A DNA stretch of 6,468 nt from JALSRK01 sp964461995 (GTDB lineage: Bacteria > Acidobacteriota > Terriglobia > Bryobacterales > Bryobacteraceae): positions 1 through 6,468 of the forward strand of contig CAYWXL010000131.1 of NCBI GenBank assembly GCA_964461995.1, read 5' to 3'. Under the pieces are notes generated by a model. It was not told the origin of the DNA. It searched no databases and worked only from the letters and a program-made list of their open reading frames with translations. The translations under genes were made by a program, and so were the position numbers. Below are positions 1 to 5,698 of this stretch, piece after piece; the first letter of the stretch is position 1; every line of letters starts with the position of its first letter.

Positions 1-327
1 GTACTCCTCGGTGATCTTCGGCGGAATGTCGCCTTTCGAGATCCGGTCCACATACTCCGCAGTCACATTCAGGGGGGCGATCAGCGCATCAAGCATAGCG
101 TTGACGCCCTCGGCCAGCGTACGCTCCTCACCCTGAAACTCGCCGGCATGCAACCGTTCCCCGAGACGGCCCTCACGCATTGCTTCGGCCAACCCCAGGA
201 TCGCAGCCGAAATCCCGCCTTGACTTCTCTCTTCCTGCGACCCGCCAGCCGGGGGATCCAGGACGGCAACCCCCACCGGCTCTCCGCGGCCGCTTCGTAT
301 CGCCTTGTTTGCCGCTTTTCTCGCCAT
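1..327 (-). CDS. Methyl-accepting chemotaxis protein, soluble HAMP type (N-terminal part)
   Basis: The first 109 codons of a gene that continues past the left edge. The ATG at 327 is preceded by AGGAGA (335-340) with a 7-base spacer, which fixes the start. There is no signal peptide or membrane segment in the visible part. Residues 1-40 are basic then Gly/Pro-rich and look disordered. Residues 41-83 resemble the second half of a HAMP unit (helix, connector, then GEERTLAEGVNAMLDAL). Residues 82-109 match the first helix and connector of a HAMP domain, with the characteristic Pro (IAPLNV) and Gly-Asp (ISKGDIPP). Such poly-HAMP N-termini are known from cytoplasmic chemoreceptors in which a methyl-accepting signalling domain follows, but that domain lies outside the window. 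The gene follows the hydrolase after 35 bp and is the probable receptor of the CheA/CheW/CheR set. A HAMP-containing histidine kinase is a less likely alternative. Confidence 0.8.
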   Translation of the reverse strand, partial: MARKAANKAIRSGRGEPVGVAVLDPPAGGSQEERSQGGISAAILGLAEAMREGRLGERLHAGEFQGEERTLAEGVNAMLDALIAPLNVTAEYVDRISKGDIPPKITEEY

Positions 328-334
328 GTCACTA

Positions 335-340
335 TCTCCT
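335..340 (-). promoter_or_regulatory. Ribosome binding site of the receptor gene
   Basis: AGGAGA on the minus strand, 7 bases before the ATG at 327. It sets the start of the left-edge partial gene and shows that the gene has its own ribosome entry inside the operon. Confidence 0.7.
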
Positions 341-362
341 TGTCGTTCAGTGTCTTCTGTCC

Positions 363-1043
363 TTATCGGCTCGGCATCCCCGCTTCTTGGCGCCCGGCCG
401 ATATTCCTGGCCGGGAGAAGCAATCAACACCCGAACCGTCGCCTTCTGGGGTGCCCGCCCCCAACAACATCGCCAGCGAATGCCGAAGCCGCTCAGTGCA
501 GTTCTCCCGCAGCGGCTCACCGTGGCCGAAATAGATGGTCCGGATCGGGAGCCGGGCGAGCTTCTTCAGCGCTCGGACGAATCCCTCTTCGTAAGCCTCC
601 TCAGCGCGGTGGATTAACAGCGGTGCATCCCCCGCAAACAATACCCCATGGTCCTCGTTAAACAGGCAGATCGAGTCACTGCTGTGGCCCGGCGTGTGAA
701 TCACCTCGAAGGAGGCGTCCCCCATTCGAATCGTTTCGCCGTCCCGAAGGACATGATCTACAGAGTCAATGGCCCGCGAAAGTGCGCACACGCGGGGCCG
801 AAACCGGGCGCAAAGCTCTGGCAACAAGCCAATGTGGTCGTAGTGTCCATGAGTCAACACCACCTGTTCGACGGCCCGCTTCCCAAGACCGGTCGAAGCG
901 CCGGCAATACTTTCGAGCACCGCCGGGTCCCGTCCCGGGTCCACGACGGTGTTGACGTCCTCCGGTCCGTTCCAATCACCGAGCACGAGATAGGCCCGGC
1001 ACGTGTAGATGTTGCCGCTCGCCTCCAACGACAGTACTCTCAT
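363..1043 (-). CDS. MBL-fold metallo-hydrolase in chemosensory operon
   Basis: A 226-residue metallo-beta-lactamase-fold hydrolase. The metal ligands are all present: THGHYDH at 64-70 (His65, His67, Asp69, His70), His120 in TPGHSSDS, Asp139 in LFAGD and His174 in YFGHGEP. This pattern predicts a two-metal hydrolase of the glyoxalase II-like branch. It is not the flavodiiron-type H-x-E-x-D site used by oxygen-binding sensors of this fold. There is no signal peptide, so it should be cytoplasmic. The last 35 or so residues are Gly-rich and may be an unstructured tail. The ATG overlaps the cheR stop codon (ATGA at 1040-1043), and a GGGAGGGTGAGG stretch within the end of cheR serves as ribosome binding site; both point to coupled translation. 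The substrate is unknown. The position between cheR and the receptor suggests a role in signalling, such as removing or sensing a small ester or thioester, but that is inference only. Confidence 0.92.
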   Translation of the reverse strand: MRVLSLEASGNIYTCRAYLVLGDWNGPEDVNTVVDPGRDPAVLESIAGASTGLGKRAVEQVVLTHGHYDHIGLLPELCARFRPRVCALSRAIDSVDHVLRDGETIRMGDASFEVIHTPGHSSDSICLFNEDHGVLFAGDAPLLIHRAEEAYEEGFVRALKKLARLPIRTIYFGHGEPLRENCTERLRHSLAMLLGAGTPEGDGSGVDCFSRPGISAGRQEAGMPSR

Positions 1044-1654
1044 GCCTCACCCTCCCGTTTGCGGTAAAGCGGAACGTGCTGCGCCACCTTCTCAAACAGC
1101 CCGGCTAGTTCCCCGGGCAGCGTCTGCGTCTGCTCGGTGGCAAACAACCCCTCGGGAGCCAGGGCGCGGTGGAACATTCTGATCACCTCCACGCGCGCCG
1201 CCGGCTCGAAGTGCAAGAGTACGTTCTTGCACAACACGAGGCTGTAGCCGTGCCCGATCTCCTGGAACGAAAGCAAGTCATGACGGCGGAAGGTCACCCG
1301 CCTGCGCACCCGCTCAACGACGCGGTAACAGTCCGGCGCGCCGTCGGGCTCGAAGTATTTTTCCAATACGCCCTCCGGCAACCGGCCGAGCTGCTCTTTC
1401 GCATAGGTCCCGGCGCACACCGCCGCCTCGAACCGGCCGTCGGGATCGATGTCGGTCGCGTCGATCCGCAAATTATTGAAAGCGAAGTATCCCATGCGTT
1501 CCGCCAACAAAATCGCCAACGTGTACGGTTCCTGCCCCATCGCACAACCGGCGTCCCAGATACGAGGATGGCTGCGCTGGGCAAGAAGCGGGACGAGATG
1601 CTCGACAACCGCCTCGAGGACCCGCCGGTCGCGGAAAAAGAACGTAAACGCCAA
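1040..1654 (-). CDS. cheR: CheR-type methyltransferase without N-terminal domain
   Basis: A 204-residue S-adenosylmethionine-dependent methyltransferase that would methylate glutamates on chemoreceptors. Motifs in order: FTFFFRD at 3-9, where CheR proteins usually have a TEFFRD sequence; the cofactor loop WDAGCAMGQEPYTLA at 33-47; the acidic motif DATDID at 65-70, which contacts the cofactor; and VLCKNVLLHF at 140-149, matching the usual FCRNVxIYF. Normal CheR proteins are about 270-290 residues. This one lacks the helical N-terminal domain (about 60-80 residues) that helps dock on receptors. The start is TTG at 1654, backed by AGAGGAG 8 bases upstream. The frame stays open further upstream but offers only about 22 codons before cheW, with no ATG or GTG and no CheR-like sequence. 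I recall similar short forms beside chemoreceptor genes in Geobacter-like bacteria, so this is probably a true subfamily rather than decay. It lies 65 bp after cheW and overlaps the next gene by 4 bases. Confidence 0.92.
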   Translation of the reverse strand: MAFTFFFRDRRVLEAVVEHLVPLLAQRSHPRIWDAGCAMGQEPYTLAILLAERMGYFAFNNLRIDATDIDPDGRFEAAVCAGTYAKEQLGRLPEGVLEKYFEPDGAPDCYRVVERVRRRVTFRRHDLLSFQEIGHGYSLVLCKNVLLHFEPAARVEVIRMFHRALAPEGLFATEQTQTLPGELAGLFEKVAQHVPLYRKREGEA

Positions 1655-1662
1655 CCCAGGAA

Positions 1663-1669
1663 CTCCTCT
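1663..1669 (-). promoter_or_regulatory. Ribosome binding site supporting the TTG start of cheR
   Basis: AGAGGAG on the minus strand, 8 bases before TTG at 1654. It matters because the start codon is rare and it decides that the N-terminal CheR domain is absent rather than missed. Confidence 0.65.
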
Positions 1670-1719
1670 CCGGCGCCACCAAGACAGGAGACGTCCAGTG
1701 TCCAGCCCCGCCTGGAGCT

Positions 1720-2211
1720 CTAGCCCGCCTTGCCGCTGTCAACGGCCGCCAGCGCTATCGTCTTCTCGATGTCGAGAACCAGCAGCAAGCGTCCGTCCAA
1801 CTTGTGCACCCCCTCGAGCAGCTCCCGTATCCGGGGCTCGACGTTGTCGGGGACGTTTTCAAAGGTGTCGGCGGTCACCTCGATGACATCACCGATCCCG
1901 TCCACCAACAGGCTCACCGCTCCGCCGCCGGTGCGGACGACCATGTTCATGGGAGTCGTCCCCTCAGCCCGCGCCTCCAGACCGAGACGCCGCCGCATAT
2001 CGATCGCCGTGACGATCTCGCCGCGCAGATTGATGAGCCCTTCCACCACTTCCGGCGCCAGCGGGACGCGCGTCATCTGCTGGTAGCGCAGCACCTCCTG
2101 CACCTGCAGCACATCGACGCCGAAGAACAGGTCGCCCACGTAAAACGTTGAGTATTGTCCGCCTGTGGCTGCCGTTTGCCTGGCAGCCCCGGTTGACTGA
2201 ATCGATTTCAT
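1720..2211 (-). CDS. cheW: Chemotaxis coupling protein CheW
   Basis: A 163-residue CheW scaffold protein that links chemoreceptors to the kinase CheA in cytoplasmic arrays. After a polar tail of about 18 residues, a single CheW domain fills the protein: YSTFYVGDLFFGVDVLQVQEVL opens the first beta-barrel half. VPLAPEVVEGLINLRGEIVTAIDMRRRLGL is the hallmark region, with the Asn-Leu-Arg-Gly turn that contacts receptors. LLVDGIGDVIEV and the C-terminal GVHKLDGRLLLVLDIEKTI complete the fold. The length is normal (150-170). The ATG at 2211 follows the cheA stop by 9 bp. The only ribosome-binding match is the weak AGGTAGGG at the very end of cheA, so translation may depend partly on ribosomes finishing cheA. 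Confidence 0.97.
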   Translation of the reverse strand: MKSIQSTGAARQTAATGGQYSTFYVGDLFFGVDVLQVQEVLRYQQMTRVPLAPEVVEGLINLRGEIVTAIDMRRRLGLEARAEGTTPMNMVVRTGGGAVSLLVDGIGDVIEVTADTFENVPDNVEPRIRELLEGVHKLDGRLLLVLDIEKTIALAAVDSGKAG

Positions 2212-2220
2212 CGCTTGACC

Positions 2221-4869
2221 CTACCTTTCGACAGGATGTTCGATTTCCCGCCTCGTTCCCACGGCTTCGGCAAGCTTCTCCACGCTGCGCAGCACCGCCT
2301 CCTGGTCGAACTTCATGACCGCATCCTTAAGTCGCTCGGCAACTGTCTGATCAGCGGCCATCGCCACGATCGGGATGCGATCCAAACCCGGCCGCTCCCC
2401 CATCAGCTCAGCGAGACTCTTGCCGTGGGCTGGAGCAAGCTCGGCCGCCGCGAGGACTACATCGAAGCGCCGCGCTTGCAGTTGCTGCAGTGCTTCGGCA
2501 GCCGTCGTGGCCTCTGCGACACAATGGCCCGCGATCTCCAGGTAATTGCGGATCAACAGCCGCGAGAAGGCCGACGGGTCGGCCACCAACACAGCCGCGC
2601 AGCGGCGGTTGCGGGTGCTGTCGTCGAACCAATTCTCCACGGCGCGCTCCAGCGCATAGTGCAGGTCCAGAAAGTCGGTCACTTTCCCGCTGACGACAGC
2701 CGACCCGAGGAGTCCTGGCACCTTGGTGGGCTGGCGGACCGTCACAGTCTCCTCAACGATGTCGAGCACCTCATCCACCAGGAGTCCCGCGCTGCGGTCG
2801 CCGTCGCTGAAGACGATCACCTGGGCGGGATCCCGCTTCTCACCCGCGGCTTCGGCAGCCGGGTCCAAAACCGCGGCCAGCCGGGCGAGCGGTAGGATCT
2901 GATTCCGGTATTGGACCACCAGGCGGCCCGCGGCAATCTCGATCTTCGACCACGGAATCTCCTCGAGCCGCGACACGAGCGCCAGGGGAACAGCGAGCCT
3001 TTCAAACCTGCCCGTCCGGAACAGCAGCAGCGTCTGGCGCTCCGCCTCGGGGGCCTCTTGCTTCGGCTCCTCGAGCCGTCCCTGCTCGCCAGCTTCACTC
3101 AGCACCCCGGAACGCTGTCCCACCCCGAGCACATCGAGGATCAGGGCCACCCGGCCGTCACCCATGATCGTCGCCCCGGCATAACAGGCGAGACCCTTGA
3201 GCTGTTTGCCCAGGGGCTTGACCACGATTTCCTGAGTGTCGCGGATCTCGTCCACAACGAGGCCGAACTGGCGGTCTTCGGCTTGCAGCACAACGATATT
3301 GACCACCTCTTCATCGCCGGTGCGTTCGAGTTCGAGAACGCGGTCGAGGTACGCGATCGGCAACAGCTTGCCGCGGTGGCGGTAGACGGGCGTGCCGCCG
3401 ATCTGCTCGATCTGTGTGCGCGCCGCTTCGCCCTCGAGCCGGATCAATTCGAGCAGGCTGACCTGCGGAATCACGAACAGTTCGTTGCCGCTGGCGACGA
3501 CCAATCCCGGGATGATCGCCAGCGTCAGCGGGATCTTCACCCGCACCGTCGTCCCTTCCCCGACGCGGCTGGATATGTCCACCGTTCCGCCGATCCTCTC
3601 GATGTTCGTCTTTACCACGTCCATCCCCACGCCGCGCCCGGAGACGTTCGTGACCTGCTCGGCGGTGGAAATTCCCGGGTGGAAGACCAAGTTGAGCGCT
3701 TCGCGCTCGCTGAGCCGCTCGGCCGCTGCCTGGCTCAACATCCCCTGACGAATGGCCTTGGCCTTCAGCTTTTCTACATCGATCCCCGCCCCGTCATCGG
3801 TGATCTCGATGTTCACCTGGCCGCCTTCGTGGTAGGCGCGCAGGATCAGTTTTCCTTGCGGCGGTTTGCCGCGGCCCACCCGTACCTCGGGCCGCTCAAT
3901 GCCGTGGTCGCAGCTGTTGCGCACCAGGTGAGTAAGCGGATCCTTGATCGCCTCGATGATCGTGCGGTCCAGCTCGGTTTCTGAACCGTCCATCTCGAGC
4001 TGAATCTGCTTGCCAAACGAGCGGGCGAGATCACGCACCACACGCGGGAACTTGTTCCAGATCACGCCGATCGGTTGCATGCGCGTCTTCATCACGCTCT
4101 CCTGCAGCTCAGTCGTGATCAAGTTCAACCGCTGCGCGGTGGCGTTCAGGGTCGTTCCTTCGAACTGCGAGTGGAACTGCAGGATCTGGTTGCGGGTCAG
4201 CACCAGCTCACCCACCAGATTCATGAGCTTGTCGAGCAACTCGACATCGACCCGGATCGTAGAGTCGGCTAACGACGTGCCTTTCGAAGAGGGCTTCGGC
4301 ACGACCGCTCCGCCGCCGGGCGCCGTTTCCTCCCGCGCCGGCGCGCCGGCGGGCCCCGCCGAGGTTTCCTCATCCTGTTTGCCGTCTCCAGAGCCCGGCG
4401 GGGTTGGCTTTGCGTCGGTCGTCGCCGCGTCCGGCTCAAGCTGTGACGTTCCGGCCGCTGGCTTGCCTCCCACCCGGGCTGGGCCGCCGGCTTCGGCCGC
4501 CGCCAGCAGCTTCTCGCGCAACTCTTCATAGTCCTCCGCACCCTCTGAGCCGTCGGCTTCGATGCAGGCCAGCACCTGCTTGATAGCGTCCACGGCCTCG
4601 AGTATCAGCGAAGTAAGCTCCGGCGTCAGTTCCCGCTCGCCATTACGCAACTGGCTCAGAATGTTCTCGGTGAGATGAGCGATGCCCTCCAACTTAGTGA
4701 GCCCCAAAAAACCGCACGTGCCCTTGATCGTGTGGATCGTCCGGAAGACGCTTGCCAGCAGCTCGGCATCGGTAGGGCGCTCTTCGAGCTCCACCATTTC
4801 CTGGTCCAGCCGGGCCAGGTTCTCGTTGCTCTCAATCAAGAATTCCTTGATGAGTTCTTGGTCGTCCAT
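2221..4869 (-). CDS. cheA: Chemotaxis histidine kinase CheA with two CheW-like domains and a pseudo-receiver
   Basis: An 882-residue histidine kinase that phosphorylates itself and passes phosphate to response regulators under receptor control. P1 (4-105) holds the phospho-accepting His46 in TIHTIKGTCGFLG. Residues 128-202 are a Pro/Ala/Gly-rich linker where a P2 regulator-docking domain would normally be, and I see none. P3 dimerisation is at about 203-268. The P4 ATPase is at about 270-448, with the N box (LVRNSCDHGIE, Asn318), G1 (DDGAGID), F box (FHPGISTAE) and G2 (GRGVGMD). The CheW-like P5 is at 449-585, and a second CheW-like domain is at 612-742. A receiver-like domain is at 757-868. 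In it Asp764 survives, but the phospho-acceptor position is Ala808 (FDVVLAAAEL) and the switch Thr/Ser is Ala838; Lys853 remains. The start is ATG 4869, with AAGGTGA 5 bases upstream; the frame also offers a start at 4938, but those 23 residues are unlike CheA. First gene of the operon. Confidence 0.97.
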   Translation of the reverse strand: MDDQELIKEFLIESNENLARLDQEMVELEERPTDAELLASVFRTIHTIKGTCGFLGLTKLEGIAHLTENILSQLRNGERELTPELTSLILEAVDAIKQVLACIEADGSEGAEDYEELREKLLAAAEAGGPARVGGKPAAGTSQLEPDAATTDAKPTPPGSGDGKQDEETSAGPAGAPAREETAPGGGAVVPKPSSKGTSLADSTIRVDVELLDKLMNLVGELVLTRNQILQFHSQFEGTTLNATAQRLNLITTELQESVMKTRMQPIGVIWNKFPRVVRDLARSFGKQIQLEMDGSETELDRTIIEAIKDPLTHLVRNSCDHGIERPEVRVGRGKPPQGKLILRAYHEGGQVNIEITDDGAGIDVEKLKAKAIRQGMLSQAAAERLSEREALNLVFHPGISTAEQVTNVSGRGVGMDVVKTNIERIGGTVDISSRVGEGTTVRVKIPLTLAIIPGLVVASGNELFVIPQVSLLELIRLEGEAARTQIEQIGGTPVYRHRGKLLPIAYLDRVLELERTGDEEVVNIVVLQAEDRQFGLVVDEIRDTQEIVVKPLGKQLKGLACYAGATIMGDGRVALILDVLGVGQRSGVLSEAGEQGRLEEPKQEAPEAERQTLLLFRTGRFERLAVPLALVSRLEEIPWSKIEIAAGRLVVQYRNQILPLARLAAVLDPAAEAAGEKRDPAQVIVFSDGDRSAGLLVDEVLDIVEETVTVRQPTKVPGLLGSAVVSGKVTDFLDLHYALERAVENWFDDSTRNRRCAAVLVADPSAFSRLLIRNYLEIAGHCVAEATTAAEALQQLQARRFDVVLAAAELAPAHGKSLAELMGERPGLDRIPIVAMAADQTVAERLKDAVMKFDQEAVLRSVEKLAEAVGTRREIEHPVER
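2266..2601 (-). other. Degenerate receiver domain at the CheA C-terminus
   Basis: Codons 757-868 of cheA. The opening AAVLVADPSAFSRLLIRNYL matches the usual VDDSxFxR start of receivers fused to CheA, with only one of the two acidic residues kept (Asp764). In the motif that normally reads D-L-V-V-x-D-x-E-M-P, this protein has DVVLAAAELAP, which puts Ala808 (codon 2446-2448, GCG) at the phosphorylation site. The loop between the Thr position and KFD is about seven residues shorter than in typical fused receivers. Lys853 is present. The domain probably folds but cannot be phosphorylated in the standard way. Confidence 0.85.
2644..3036 (-). other. Second CheW-like domain of CheA
   Basis: Codons 612-742 of cheA. 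The pattern follows the CheW fold: TLLLFRTGRFERLAVPLALV at the start, then SRLEEIPWSKIEIAAGRLVVQYRNQILPLARL, then AGLLVDEVLDIVEE, and a final VVSGKVTDFLDLHYAL. It follows the ordinary P5 domain after a charged linker (about 586-611). Two CheW-like domains would give the kinase two contact surfaces for receptors or CheW. Confidence 0.85.
4264..4488 (-). other. Low-complexity linker of CheA in place of P2
   Basis: Codons 128-202 of cheA encode a stretch rich in Ala, Gly, Pro, Glu and Thr with no predicted fold, between P1 and P3. In the best-studied kinases this interval holds P2, which docks CheY or CheB. Here it is about 75 residues and looks flexible throughout. Confidence 0.75.
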
Positions 4870-4873
4870 CGTT

Positions 4874-4881
4874 CTCACCTT
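4874..4881 (-). promoter_or_regulatory. Ribosome binding site of cheA
   Basis: AAGGTGAG on the minus strand, ending 4 bases before ATG 4869. It favours this ATG over the in-frame start at 4938, as does the protein sequence, which becomes CheA-like only from MDDQELIKEF. Confidence 0.65.
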
Positions 4882-5165
4882 GTGCTGCTCAGTGTGCCCC
4901 TCCACCCGCGACGCGCCGGGCCGGGGCCGGCTCCTCATCGGCTGTCAGTCCGGGTGCCGCAAGTTTCGATCCAGAGGCCAGTGGCGGCTGACTTGCCCGA
5001 TCGAACTCCCGCCCACCCTCCAGCGGCGGGTCCTACTGTTCGCAGCCGCCGGCGCCACTATTTTCCACATCGGATCGCGGATCGCCGAGTTTGACGAAAG
5101 TTCTAATGCCTGATGGAAAGTGGGAGAAAAGGACAGGCGAGAGGGCGCAGCGACTGGCAATTCCC

Positions 5166-5187
5166 GGCGCGTAGCGAGATGCGCGCC
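5166..5187. repeat. Inverted repeat, possible hairpin after the zinc-ribbon gene
   Basis: GGCGCGTA (5166-5173) pairs with TGCGCGCC (5180-5187): seven Watson-Crick pairs and one G-T, around a 6-base loop. It begins 30 bases past the stop of the minus-strand gene at 5217. No T-run follows in the minus-strand direction, so it is not a standard intrinsic terminator. It could still end or protect the transcript. Confidence 0.4.
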
Positions 5188-5216
5188 CTACGGCCCACCG
5201 CAGCCACACTGGACTT

Positions 5217-5513
5217 TCAGTGCAGCACCGACGCCGGTGGCTTCGGCTCGAAGCGGATCGCCAGCGGGTAGGAAATCGAGTAGACGAGGGTGAAGACGCC
5301 GAGCTGAACCAGGAAACTCACGATGCCGCCGACGCCCGAGGATTCGAGCGCATAACCGGCGGCGAACCAGCCGAGGAAACCGGCCAGGTGAGGCAGGTAG
5401 ACCGACCAGCGCTTGGCGACCAACATCGCGCCGCAGCACGGGCAAACCGCCTCGCAGCCGCCGAGTGCGTCTCGCGCCGCGACACTGCCGCGGCAGTTCG
5501 GACACTCCAGCAC
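5217..5513 (-). CDS. Small zinc-ribbon membrane protein, function unknown
   Basis: A 98-residue protein. The N-terminal 35 residues form a zinc ribbon: Cys4 and Cys7 in CPNC, then a second knuckle CPCCG (Cys24, Cys27, with Cys20 and Cys26 as extra cysteines). Two hydrophobic segments follow, at about 39-56 and 62-86, with a short Gly/Ser turn between, predicting a membrane protein with both ends on the same side. The tail is Pro-rich. I choose GTG 5513 as the start: AAGGAGG lies 11 bases upstream and a good -10 hexamer (5538-5543) would start RNA at about 5531. An in-frame ATG at 5534 would add seven residues, but it sits only three bases past that -10 and would fall outside the transcript. 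Start at 5513 gives MLECPNC, a common opening for such proteins. No function can be assigned; small zinc-ribbon membrane proteins of this kind are widespread and uncharacterised. It appears to be transcribed on its own. Confidence 0.75.
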   Translation of the reverse strand: MLECPNCRGSVAARDALGGCEAVCPCCGAMLVAKRWSVYLPHLAGFLGWFAAGYALESSGVGGIVSFLVQLGVFTLVYSISYPLAIRFEPKPPASVLH

Positions 5514-5537
5514 GGCGTTCGCGCCCTCCTTCATCGA

Positions 5538-5543
5538 ATTATA
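5538..5543 (-). promoter_or_regulatory. -10 promoter hexamer of the zinc-ribbon gene
   Basis: A perfect TATAAT on the minus strand in otherwise GC-rich sequence. At 17 bases upstream the -35 region reads GCTCCA, a poor match, so recognition would rest mainly on the -10. RNA start is predicted near 5531, just at the AAGGAGG ribosome binding site (5525-5531). Confidence 0.45.
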
Positions 5544-5685
5544 CGCGGAACAAAGCGATCTGGAGCACAGATTTTTATCCCCGTGAGTCCGGACGCCCTT
5601 CCTTCAGTGGTCCGGAGCGGCGCTGCTGACCAGCTTCTTCGACGTCCGCCCGAGGTGTGGAGAGTGCGCCGCCCCGGTTCCGTAA

Positions 5686-5691
5686 TACGCT
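5686..5691 (+). promoter_or_regulatory. Possible -10 element for a near-leaderless E1 alpha transcript
   Basis: TACGCT (5686-5691) fits the TANNNT pattern and ends 7 bases before the ATG at 5699; the overlapping TAATAC (5683-5688) is an alternative. Either would start RNA within about five bases of the ATG. The purine run AGAGGGG touches the ATG directly and is too close to work as a normal ribosome binding site, which fits a leaderless start. No -35 match is seen. Confidence 0.3.
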
Positions 5692-5698
5692 AGAGGGG

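Larger units (their letters stand above)
4870..5216. other. Intergenic region upstream of cheA, no convincing gene
   Basis: About 350 bases between the small zinc-ribbon gene and cheA. The operon promoter should lie here, reading leftward, but I find no clear sigma-70, sigma-28 or sigma-54 site. Features seen are a GC-rich inverted repeat (GCCGG 4915-4919 with CCGGC 4927-4931) in the expected cheA leader, and the hairpin at 5166-5187. The short open frames are arginine- and serine-rich and resemble no family I know. Confidence 0.6.
5535..5698. other. Divergent intergenic region
   Basis: These 164 bases separate two genes that point away from each other, so both promoters must lie here. The minus-strand TATAAT at 5538-5543 and the weak plus-strand elements at 5683-5691 are at opposite ends. 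The middle holds no gene or clear operator that I can see. Confidence 0.6.

Noticed and set aside
148..661. Plus-strand open frames across the receptor start and hydrolase end
   Set aside because: They overlap two supported minus-strand genes and show no recognisable domain; the Ser/Pro/Arg-rich content fits chance frames in GC-rich DNA.
363..1043. Hydrolase as an oxygen-sensing diiron protein of the kind linked to chemotaxis
   Set aside because: The metal motif is His-x-His-x-Asp-His, not the His-x-Glu-x-Asp of flavodiiron-type oxygen-binding proteins.
2911..3984. Long plus-strand open frame (357 codons) opposite cheA
   Set aside because: It lies wholly antisense to conserved CheA kinase sequence, is rich in His, Arg, Asp and Leu as expected from the reverse of GC-rich codons, and resembles no protein family.
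4870..4938. 23-residue N-terminal extension of CheA
   Set aside because: The residues are Arg/Pro/Gly-rich and unlike CheA, and a good ribosome binding site sits directly before ATG 4869.
5058..5095. Sigma-28-like promoter for the che operon on the minus strand
   Set aside because: TCAAACTC and TCCGATGT with a 12-base spacer match only about half of the consensus positions, which is too weak in a region with many GATC/CGAT words.
4945..5160. Short minus-strand open frame (71 codons) between the zinc-ribbon gene and cheA
   Set aside because: There is no clear ribosome binding site, no domain, and a Ser/Arg-rich chance composition.
5558..5576. Hairpin ATCTG/CAGAT followed by five T residues on the plus strand
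   Set aside because: It looks like a small terminator, but no plus-strand gene lies upstream for it to end, and the stem is only five pairs. Probably chance.
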